In this document: positions 55,592-64,000 of the stretch, piece after piece
How positions within the stretch are numbered: the first letter of the stretch is position 1
Layout of the letters: every line of letters starts with the position of its first letter
Assembly (NCBI GenBank): GCA_028752905.1
Contig: JAQNBH010000014.1
Location: 24,210,644 to 24,274,643, forward strand
DNA length: 64,000 bases
Source: Cladorhizidae sp. MBARI D1340-BT2
Taxonomy: Eukaryota > Porifera > Demospongiae > Poecilosclerida > Cladorhizidae
Direction of reading: 5' to 3'
Position numbers and translations under genes: made by a program
The notes under the pieces: model-generated
Databases searched by the model: none
Told to the model about the DNA's origin: nothing
The model's input: the letters and a program-made list of their open reading frames with translations, nothing else

Positions 55592-58286
55592 AGTTTATAA
55601 TAGACTTGCCTACCTGTGAAATTGAAATTGTAGGGGCTGGACAGTGGCTGGATGAATATGGAAAGGTGGCATTGCTGTTGGGGAAATGTGTAGAGGGAGT
55701 AAGTGATGCAGTGATAAAGGATGTGTATTATGTATTGAGTAGGAAAATGGTGGCAGAGGAGAAAGGAACTGTTGTATCGAGCTGATGAATGATCTTTGGT
55801 CCTCTCCCCTCCTGAAGAGCTGGATACTCTTACCTATTATTATTATTGCAACTATTATATTATTACATGTATTAAGTACTGTTGATAATATAAATTTAGT
55901 GTCATACTGTGCTGTTTATAATTATGGTGGCCTTTAACAGGCTCAGCAGTATCAATATTAAATTATGAATGCTCGAAATTGAATGACAAAAGAAAAACAT
56001 GTTCATGAACCAAGAAACTGTCCTTTATCATCTTTTCCTGTCAGCCATGCAGCCCATTCTCACCTGCCTTTTTTTGGTATGAGGGCCTATGGGGGAGGTA
56101 GATTGGACGGATTTTTAGGGGGCAGGGAGGGAGGGAGAGGCAGGGGGTTATTAGAGTCTTGGTTTGTTCTCTGTCAGGCTGGCTTGCTCTGCTATCTGGC
56201 AAAGGAAGATGTTATCTATTAGCCGTTTGTTCTCACTTTTACGCCACAAAGCCATGCCACTAGTGCCTGCTATATAGCTTCAAATTTGCCACAACCAAAA
56301 AATCCCACAAAAATCTTACAGCTCTCTAATGGCAAATTTATCTGTCATGGGCTGAACTGAGTTTATCCTCCCATTCATGAAGCACAAGAAAAGGAAATAT
56401 TCAAAAGAGTATGTGAAACAGGATTTGTGCTGTTTTGATGGACCAATGGTTTCATAGGAAATGGAAATTCACTGTTATTACTATATACAACATAATTAGA
56501 CTCCACTATATATATAGCGATCATGATATATACCTGAAGTGGGATGTGGAGAATTTCGGAAAAAGTGCAGAAGCTTAAAATATGTGTACCAAAATGTAGA
56601 ACAGTAGCCTCCATGATTTACTGGTCAATCTTTGCTAAAATTTCCTTGAGTTATGCACAACCTATAAAATCATGCAGAAGGAGATGTACTTATCACCTGA
56701 GAAATTTCAGCAGACAGTTCAAGGGAGGATCTAGTATTTTTAGAAGGAGGGGGTTTACCACTTATCTCAGTGGGGGAGGTGTGGGGGTATTTTCACGAAA
56801 TAAAGTTCATTTTTCTGCAATAGGAAGTACTAAACCTGCAAAGACTGACTACCAAGCACACGTGAGTTTCCCCTATTCCCATGCGAAGCTCTAGAACATG
56901 TCATATATATGCAACTGCCAATGTCATTGAGGAAACTTGAGCTTACCATTTGCATGTGTGCATTACAAAATCTCAGTAGATTTTTTTTCCCTTCGATTAT
57001 TTTGTTTCATCTTAACCCTTTGAGGCAGTAATTATCCCTACTCACAGAAGCTGTATAAATAATTTAAAAAAATTAACTTGTATAATGTAATTTACTCATC
57101 TAAAAGCAGCTATATAACCGTGTAGTTTTATACATTGGTTATCCTTCCAAAATCTATAACTCTGTGAGGACATGTGAGAAGCTTCCCTAACAAGCCACCA
57201 AAGTTTCCACACAGCATACACAAGCTATCCACTTGATATAAACTTACTTGATGCAAAACATTCAAAAGAGCACTCGAGAAACTGAGAAGAGTCTTCTATA
57301 GCTTCAAATCACATCTGTAGCTATAGTTGCTGCATTAGGTTGTCCAAAGAAGGAAGTCCACAAATAACTGATTAGCTAAAGTTTCTAAGAACTCAGCTTT
57401 GGTTAGCTAAGTAACTTACATGTTTTTTCCCCAATACAGCACTTGAGTACTTCAACTGTAACTACAGCTGCTGCATTGGTTTACACTTGGTCCAAAGAAG
57501 GAGGAGAATATCGAATTTAGCCATGTTAGCAAAGTTTCAAAGTATCAACAGCTTAGGCTAGATACCAACTTACTTGAATATATTACATTGTGATTTAACA
57601 CAGAGCAGTCGAGTGCTGTGTGAAATCTAGAGCTACAAACCACAAATCTATCAAAAGAAGTGCACTTGGGACCAAAGAAGGAAATATATCGATGGAAAAC
57701 TATGAAGTTAGATTACATTTTCTAAAGCCTCTACCATATAAATACGAGATAAAAATACGAGATAATTTTTTTTCTTCCGATTTAGAAAGCATAATGGTCA
57801 AAAAATAAATGAAACCAATGTAGGCAACAAACATTTTCATGACCCTTTACCTATTAATATGATGAACTCCAAAATTAATAAAGCAGAAATTATAGGATAA
57901 AGGGTCCTGAAAATATCTTCATTGGTAAGTTTTTGACTTAGTAATATTTTGACTAGTTGATCCGATATATATATATATATACATATATTTGTCCAGTTTC
58001 TATTTATATATAGTCACAGCAACATTGCAGCGTGCAACACCTGAACTAGCTAATGTAGAGATATTATTTAATACTGAACTACTATAATTAATATTATACA
58101 TACAGATGTGTAATATACCATAAAAGCTCCAATTATGCGTTGTTCTAATTATGTATCAAAGTTCATTCTCGATGTCTAGATTCTGTACTGCAATGTCGAC
58201 CGCTCTAGCTGCTGCTGTTAGGGGATTAACCCTTTAACTTTCCATGTCTTCCAGATACTCTTTTCACCACCTTTGGTTTAGGTAGC

Positions 58287-58503
58287 TGTTATAACCTTGT
58301 TTAATACCCTAAGGTTATAGTTCTTTCACTCTTCAACGACCGTGAAAGTCCTTAATCAACTAGTAAACTAACAACCGAAGACAACAGACATTATAAGAAG
58401 ACATCTTGATTTCACTATCTGTGCAACACACGTGACACACTAAAAACGTTTATTTAGAGTCCGGACTATTGAATAATGTCATACAATTCACTTAATTATA
58501 ACA
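58287..58503 (-). repeat. 3' LTR (minus strand), 217 bp
   Basis: Reads as identical to 62643-62859. Confidence 0.95.
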
Positions 58504-58560
58504 TTCCTCCCTTCTTAGTTTATAAGAGAGTAAAGATAACAAATTCACGATAATTATCAG

Positions 58561-59190
58561 TTAAAACACTGATCCCTTAAAACGATCAGGAGGGGGTCTG
58601 TTTCGGACAGACCTGCGCAGTACTGTTGTTGACTCACAATCAGGGATGTGTACTGAAGTGTTGTTATCATCCACATTATCATCCACATTAACACGGGGTA
58701 AGCGAGGAGAGCTGACCATGGCTGACGTAGCTGAGTCGGAATGTGGAACACTCCCTTCAGGGGACAGTTTCAGTGTCTCTGGCACTTGAACAGGAATATC
58801 ATGAAACACAATTGCAGGTCCAGACACTTGACCATTTATAGTGCTGGATCCTAACTCGCTCTGTCTCTGACGTATGTTATCCACATGACGACGTACGACT
58901 CCCAAGGTAACTTTAACTCGGTAAGATAAAGGTCCAGTGACATGCTCAACAACACCAGGCATCCAGGTTACATTCTTACACCTGAAATCTCTAACAAAAA
59001 CCTTGTCACCCACTCGGAAAACGCGATCCCGTCCGGTGCTGCCATGTGTCCTCTTACGCTGGCACGATTCCACTCTCTCTGACAAGTCAGGATGAACCAA
59101 GTCTAACTTGGATCTCGGTCGACGACCCATCAGAACCTCGGCTGGGGATAACCCTGTCGTACTGTGTGGCGTTATCCTGTAGCGGAACAA
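58561..59190 (-). CDS. Integrase C-terminal part (displaced frame)
   Basis: 209 codons: FRYRITPHSTTGLSPAEVLMGRRPRS is the end of the integrase core, followed by a GDKVFVRDF chromatin-binding-like module (VVEHVTGPLSYRVKV). It is separated from the main frame by a shift near 59220, next to a run of four G. The start shown is only the first ATG in frame. Confidence 0.8.
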   Translation of the reverse strand: MFRYRITPHSTTGLSPAEVLMGRRPRSKLDLVHPDLSERVESCQRKRTHGSTGRDRVFRVGDKVFVRDFRCKNVTWMPGVVEHVTGPLSYRVKVTLGVVRRHVDNIRQRQSELGSSTINGQVSGPAIVFHDIPVQVPETLKLSPEGSVPHSDSATSAMVSSPRLPRVNVDDNVDDNNTSVHIPDCESTTVLRRSVRNRPPPDRFKGSVF

Positions 59191-62100
59191 GTATCTCGAT
59201 AGCTTGGACTGCAGTGATCCACCCCTTCCATCCTCTTCAACCCTTGCTTGAAAGATTGCACCGCCCTCTCAGCCAACCCATTCGTGGAAGGGTGGTAAGG
59301 TGCAGACGTCGTATGCTGAATACCATTCACTTGGCAAAATCTCTGAAACTCATCACTCATAAATGAACTGCCATTATCAGTGACTATGGTCTTGGGAAGA
59401 CCATGAATAGCAAAAATACCTTGCAACTTCTCTATGGTGATGGTGGACGTGATTGAACTCATAATCACCACATCCATCCACTTAGAATGAGAATCGACCA
59501 AGACTAAAAACATGTTACCCATGAACGGGCCAGCGAAGTCTAGGTGAATACGGTTCCAAGGCTGCTTTGTTACTTCCCACGGGTGCATCGAGGCCACAGG
59601 AGGTTGCGGTCGTGATTCCTGGCAAACATTGCACTGCTGTACACATAACTCGATTTCAGAAGTCATGTCTGGCCACCAAAAATAACTTCTTGCCAGATTC
59701 TTCATACGACTAATTCCTAAATGAGTTTCATGTAGCTGATCTAGCAAACATTTCCGACCAGGCTGGGGTATAATCAAACGTGAACCCCACAGTAAACAAC
59801 CATCCAGAAGACTGAGTTCCAACTTACGAGACTCATACGGTTGAAATTCTCGGTCAAGCTTCACTGACGGCCATCCACACATTACAAACTTCTTCACCCT
59901 TGAGAGAAGCGGATCTTTCTCAATCCATTGTTTCACTTCCTTGGAAGAAATTGGGGTAGACTCAAGGTGAAGAACCAATTGGTTTAACTCAGCAGGAAGA
60001 CAATCAGAGGATGTGACAACTGGGCTTGGCAACCGACTTAATGCATCCGCATTAGCAAGCAACTTCCCAGGCTTGTATTCAATACGATATTGATATGCAC
60101 TCAATGACAATGCCCACCTTTGTAGACGTGCTGAGGCAAGGGGAGGAATTGCTTTCTTTTCATTAAACAAATGGTAGAGTGGTTGGTGATCAGATCTAAT
60201 GACAAATGATCGACCCCACAGGTAAGAATGAAATTTCTTGACACCAAATAGGATAGCTAATCCCTCTTTCTCTAATTGAGAATAGCCCTTCTCAGACACA
60301 GTGAGAGTCCTTGAAGCATACCCAATAGGACGTTCGGTTTTGTCTTCCAAAACATGTGATAACACGACTCCCAATCCATAAGGAGATGCGTCACAAGCCA
60401 ACAATAGGTCCTTCTGAGGATCATAATGGACCAAAAGTGAATCACTCTGTAGCATTAGCTTAGCTAGTAAAAATGCACTTTCTTGCTTTTCCGTCCATTG
60501 CCATCTGGAGTCCTTGCATAACAAGGTGTACAAAGGGGCTAGCTTTGTCGAGAGATTAGGAAGAAACTTGGAGTAATAATTAAGTATACCCAGAAATGCT
60601 CTAAGCTCAGTCACTGACGTCGGAGCACGGGCCTCTCGAATGGCTTTTACCTTCTCCAGAGTTGGATGTAGGCCTTCCTTATCAATTATATATCCAAGAT
60701 ACTCGACCTTTGAAGCCAGGAACACACATTTCGATTTGTTAAGTCTCAGGCCGGCTTGCCTGAGCTTTTCTAACACCTTCTCCAAGTTAGCAATGTGCTC
60801 TTCAGTGGTTTTTCCAGTTACCAGGATATCATCCAGGTAAACTGAGACACCAGCAAAACCCTGAAACAAACTGTCCATTACCCTTTGAAAGATCGCAGGG
60901 GCTGATGATACCCCAAAGGGTAACCTATTGTACACAAACAACCCTTTGTGTGTATTAATAGTTAGGAACTTTTTACAATCATCCACCACTCCTAACTGTA
61001 AATAGGCTTGTGATAGGTCTAATTTCGAGAACCTTTCACCACCTGACAAAGCTGAGAAAATATCCTCCACACGAGGTAAGGGGTACGACTCCACATGACA
61101 TGCTTGATTAATAGTCAGCTTATAATCACCACACACACGAAGATCACCATTGCGTTTTAACACAGGCACAATCGGAGCTGCCCAATCTGAAAATTGAACC
61201 GGGGTTATGGTTCCCTGTTTCTCCAGGCGTTCCAATTCTTTCTCCAACTTTTCTTTCATCATATAAGGAACATTCCTTGCTTTACAGAATTTAGGTTGAG
61301 CACCCTCTTTGACATGAATCCTTACTTTAGTGCCCAATAAGGTACCTAACCCATCGGCAAACACAGGGTAGAACTTGGCTAGGAGTTCTTCAACCTTATT
61401 ATTCATGCTAAACTGATGAATCTCGTGCCAATTCAATTTAAGTTTAGCTAACCAATCTCGCCCAATGAGGCTTGGCCCTTTTCCTTTTACAACGAACAAC
61501 GGAAGCTCCTCCTCCTGGTGGTCAACCTTAGCAACCACCACTACCCTGCCAAGTACAGGTAAGATCTCACCAGTGTATGTTTTTAAGAGTACCTGGGATT
61601 CCTCCAGAGGTAAGGTCACTCCCGATCTCTTGATACCATTGTAAGTCTCTTCGCTCACAATAGAGAATGCTGCTCCTGTATCAATTTCCATTTTCACAAC
61701 GGATCCGCACAAGTTCATATGCACGAATAATGGCTTGGATGATGTGTCCGTTACTGTGAACATTCCATAAGCACCATCTTCCACCAATCTAGACTGCTCC
61801 TCCTCTACGTAATTGGTACTAGTCGAACGATACTGTGACTTTGAATTATCCTGTCCTCTTGACTTCATTTTCGAGCGACACACCCGGGCGATGTGTCCTT
61901 TCTTTTTGCATGCTCGGCATTCTGCTTCCTTAAAACGACAGGTATTGGCTAAATGACTGTCACTACCACACCTGAAACAAACACACTTCTGGAAACGAGA
62001 AGTAGTAAAAGGCTTCTTAGATGCCTTGCTATGAGTGAACAAGACAGAGGTTCCTTGAGCTCCCTGCAACTGTCGTGTGTCTCTCTCCGCAGTCTCCATT

Positions 62101-62585
62101 GTCTGGGCTAGTTGTAAGCTACGTGAGAAGGTTAAATCAACTTCTGCTAACAGTCTCTGCTGTACTTTCTCATCGTTGACACCGCAGACCAGCCTATCCC
62201 TTAACATCTGGTCAAGAGTAGCCCCGAACTCACAAAATTCAGAGAGTTGTCTTAGTGCTGCCACGTAATCAGCTATGGACTCATTCTTAGCACGAACTCG
62301 AGAATTGAATTTATAACGCTGCATGATCACAGAAGGTTTGGGACAGTAGTGCTTAATAACTAACTCCACAAGGTCAGTGTATGCGATCTCTCCTGGTCTG
62401 GTAGGGGAAACTAAATCTCTAATGAGTTGGTAGGTCTTGGAACCACAAACACTCAATAGTATAGCTCGCTTCTTGTCGGCCTCAGTCACACTGTTTGCTA
62501 CGAAGTACTGTTCCAGCCTTTCTACATAGGCTCTCCAGTCCTCGTGCGCTGAAGTAAAGGCAGACATTGAACCATGCACGGCCAT
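59172..62585 (-). CDS. Gag-Pol polyprotein of the Mag-like element
   Basis: 1137 codons. Gag occupies about 1-200, with two CCHC knuckles at 203-216 and 223-236 (CFRCGSDSHLANTC and CRACKKKGHIARVC). The protease has IDTGAAFSIV (301-310) and later LIGRDWL. The RT has VLKRNGDLRVCGDYK, KLDLSQAYLQL, LPFGVSSAPAIFQ and YLDD (583-586). RNase H runs about 720-850 (ACDASPYGLG, RSDHQPLYHLF). Integrase has the zinc site H-H-C-C (HETHLGI...CVQQCNVC) and the DDE core (LDFAGPF, VTDNGSSF, STNGLAERAVQSFK). The frame ends early at a shift near 59220. Everything upstream looks functional. Gag starts at ATG 62585, 35 bases past the primer site. Confidence 0.93.
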   Translation of the reverse strand: MAVHGSMSAFTSAHEDWRAYVERLEQYFVANSVTEADKKRAILLSVCGSKTYQLIRDLVSPTRPGEIAYTDLVELVIKHYCPKPSVIMQRYKFNSRVRAKNESIADYVAALRQLSEFCEFGATLDQMLRDRLVCGVNDEKVQQRLLAEVDLTFSRSLQLAQTMETAERDTRQLQGAQGTSVLFTHSKASKKPFTTSRFQKCVCFRCGSDSHLANTCRFKEAECRACKKKGHIARVCRSKMKSRGQDNSKSQYRSTSTNYVEEEQSRLVEDGAYGMFTVTDTSSKPLFVHMNLCGSVVKMEIDTGAAFSIVSEETYNGIKRSGVTLPLEESQVLLKTYTGEILPVLGRVVVVAKVDHQEEELPLFVVKGKGPSLIGRDWLAKLKLNWHEIHQFSMNNKVEELLAKFYPVFADGLGTLLGTKVRIHVKEGAQPKFCKARNVPYMMKEKLEKELERLEKQGTITPVQFSDWAAPIVPVLKRNGDLRVCGDYKLTINQACHVESYPLPRVEDIFSALSGGERFSKLDLSQAYLQLGVVDDCKKFLTINTHKGLFVYNRLPFGVSSAPAIFQRVMDSLFQGFAGVSVYLDDILVTGKTTEEHIANLEKVLEKLRQAGLRLNKSKCVFLASKVEYLGYIIDKEGLHPTLEKVKAIREARAPTSVTELRAFLGILNYYSKFLPNLSTKLAPLYTLLCKDSRWQWTEKQESAFLLAKLMLQSDSLLVHYDPQKDLLLACDASPYGLGVVLSHVLEDKTERPIGYASRTLTVSEKGYSQLEKEGLAILFGVKKFHSYLWGRSFVIRSDHQPLYHLFNEKKAIPPLASARLQRWALSLSAYQYRIEYKPGKLLANADALSRLPSPVVTSSDCLPAELNQLVLHLESTPISSKEVKQWIEKDPLLSRVKKFVMCGWPSVKLDREFQPYESRKLELSLLDGCLLWGSRLIIPQPGRKCLLDQLHETHLGISRMKNLARSYFWWPDMTSEIELCVQQCNVCQESRPQPPVASMHPWEVTKQPWNRIHLDFAGPFMGNMFLVLVDSHSKWMDVVIMSSITSTITIEKLQGIFAIHGLPKTIVTDNGSSFMSDEFQRFCQVNGIQHTTSAPYHPSTNGLAERAVQSFKQGLKRMEGVDHCSPSYRDTCSATG

Positions 62586-62619
62586 CTCGAAAACTCTTTT
62601 CGTAATAATCCGTGTCGAT

Positions 62620-62640
62620 CCGTTATAATCCTCGTCGCCA
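62620..62640 (-). promoter_or_regulatory. Primer-binding site (tRNA-Ser-like)
   Basis: TGGCGACGAGGATTATAACG on the minus strand, 2 bp inside the 5' LTR. The first 13 bases complement a tRNA ending ATCCTCGTCGCCA. Confidence 0.7.
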
Positions 62641-62642
62641 AA

Positions 62643-62859
62643 TGTTATAACCTTGTTTAATACCCTAAGGTTATAGTTCTTTCACTCTTCAACGACCGTG
62701 AAAGTCCTTAATCAACTAGTAAACTAACAACCGAAGACAACAGACATTATAAGAAGACATCTTGATTTCACTATCTGTGCAACACACGTGACACACTAAA
62801 AACGTTTATTTAGAGTCCGGACTATTGAATAATGTCATACAATTCACTTAATTATAACA
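62643..62859 (-). repeat. 5' LTR (minus strand), 217 bp
   Basis: Reads as identical to 58287-58503. Confidence 0.95.
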
Positions 62860-62864
62860 GTAGC

Positions 62865-64000
62865 CATCTTAGGTCAATAACAGCCAACTCTCTTTGGGCA
62901 ACATTATAGTAGTTATTTAGGTACAAACAATGTGTGACAGAATGTACTGGTATTATTCTAATTATGAACCATTTGTTGCATCACATTCATGGAGGTCTAT
63001 TTTCAGATTGATAATTATTTTTTCCATGACAGCTTTTATGGTAAGTAGTTACGTGTTGAAGGTCTGTGCTGATAAGTTTTGTCAGAGGAATATACTTCTG
63101 AGGAAAGCTGCTGATAACTTCATGATACGAAAACGTGCAGCTGCTCACTGACTCAGCTAAATATTGATCATGCACCAGCAGGTTGATAACATTGACAAAT
63201 ACTTAAATACTACAGGGAAACAGATTAGTGATGAATGGGTTAGTTTTTGCTAGTCATAAAATTATGAAAATTTATGCAAGTTATGTGTGGCTTAAGCTGA
63301 AGGTTGCAAGAAGGCAAAGTACTATAATCTGAGTCAGTTGCTGTTTTCTGCCAGTAGCCATGGAGATAAGAATAGAACTTGAGTCTATTCAAGCATCTAG
63401 TAATGTTATATACCCGCTGTGGGATGCATTTGGTGCACAGTGTTCACAATATCTCAATAGCATGTGCATCATTGTAACCCAGCATGAATCCCAGCATGAA
63501 CCCAAGCCTCACAGACAAGTAGTGGGATTGGGATCCATAAACACTTGGTTATTGTGTTGAGTATAATTCCTGGACTCCACTTACTGCATCAGGGAAAACA
63601 ATATAGCTGGTGGCTAACTACTAAAACTCAACACCTCTACAGTTCATCTCACATCCCATCCAGAACCACACCCCATAAAATACCTCAGACAATTCACAAT
63701 CGTCATTAGTTATGTCCACACTAACACCTTCTGAGGTACCCGAGGACTGCCACATTCTAGATCATCATATATACATGGGATTATTAACAACATCTAGGAT
63801 GAGAGTGGCCACTAGTAGATCTAGCGGTATTGGAATACTATTGCTAGCTAGGCCTTCATTCAAGAAAGTCTCAGTAGAACTATGTAATAGTGCAGTCTTG
63901 GCAAGCCGTATATGTACTACGTTGGTGGAACCCACAGGTCTTGCATCTGTGGCAGACAGTAGACCTGTGGGATTCAGTTGATCCCTGACTGGTAGGATTG
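62865..64000. other. Intergenic, nothing recognised
   Basis: Short frames (for example 63360-63560 and 63712-63981) have no recognisable domain. They could be exons of a gene continuing beyond the window, but nothing here supports that. Confidence 0.4.

Larger units (their letters stand above)
54961..58286. other. Gene-free stretch
   Basis: No coding domain was recognised in 3.3 kb. It holds a poly-G run at 55186-55204, a perfect hairpin at 55552-55591 and AT-rich microsatellite-like tracts (for example (TA)n near 57966-57982). Confidence 0.5.
58287..62859 (-). mobile_element. Young Mag-like Gypsy LTR retrotransposon
   Basis: Two 217-bp LTRs (58287-58503 and 62643-62859) read as identical, start TGTTATAA and end TTATAACA, and are flanked by GTAGC duplications (58282-58286 and 62860-62864). 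On the minus strand the primer site TGGCGACGAGGAT lies 2 bp inside the 5' LTR. It matches the 3' end expected for tRNA-Ser(GCT). One gag-pol frame and a displaced integrase tail fill the interior. Confidence 0.95.

Noticed and set aside
63360..63981. Short open frames near the right edge as host exons
   Set aside because: No domain, splice pattern or codon signal was convincing.

Overview
This is a stretch of animal nuclear DNA dominated by transposable elements. Its AT-rich intergenic sequence, a possible ~55-bp intron, and the mix of Gypsy, BEL/Pao, LINE, hAT, pogo, Helitron-like and TTAA-type elements suggest an invertebrate with a compact genome, most likely a sponge or another early-branching metazoan. 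The species is an inference; nothing here names it. No rRNA, tRNA or CRISPR array was recognised. Only one ordinary host gene looks intact: an intronless, minus-strand gene at 40261-41943 for an HMG-CoA-lyase-like TIM-barrel protein with a C-terminal EF hand. It has a TATA-like box 70 bp upstream of the chosen start.

Layout. 744-4606: a broken gene with a nuclease-like core and a cysteine-rich tail, bracketed by ~100-bp inverted repeats. 4607-6640: microsatellites and a short dispersed repeat. 6975-8935: a hAT/ZMYM1-like transposase pseudogene. 9172-11982: a pogo/Tigger remnant split by a 5'-truncated LINE. 12016-12425: a second LINE scrap. 12484-24549: an old tRNA-primed Gypsy element whose 5' LTR is split by a young 5.6-kb LTR element (12553-18172, 214-bp LTRs, ATGTG target duplication) and whose pol is split by a decayed minus-strand relative of that invader. 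25327-39071: about 3.5 tandem copies of a 3.9-kb unit, each made of a 2.5-kb hAT element plus a 1.4-kb spacer with foldback palindromes. 39072-39500: a 33-bp satellite with a hammerhead-like core. 42275-48634: a LINE with a Tudor-like insert inside its reverse transcriptase, split by a second hAT, which is itself split by a TTAA-flanked MITE. 48880-49452: LINE 3' end. 50030-54960: Helitron-like, hAT and BEL/Pao remnants. 54960-58286: no gene recognised. 58287-62859: a nearly intact Mag-like Gypsy element on the minus strand with two 217-bp LTRs that read as identical. 62865-64000: no gene recognised.

The biology is therefore mostly nested transposition. Several insertions can be dated relative to each other by exact target duplications. 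The most unusual items are the LTR element whose primer-binding position is complementary to its own LTR (possible self-priming), the TIR-bounded nuclease-like gene, the Tudor-like insert in a LINE reverse transcriptase, the hAT-plus-spacer tandem array, and the short hairpin repeat that occurs both dispersed and as a satellite.
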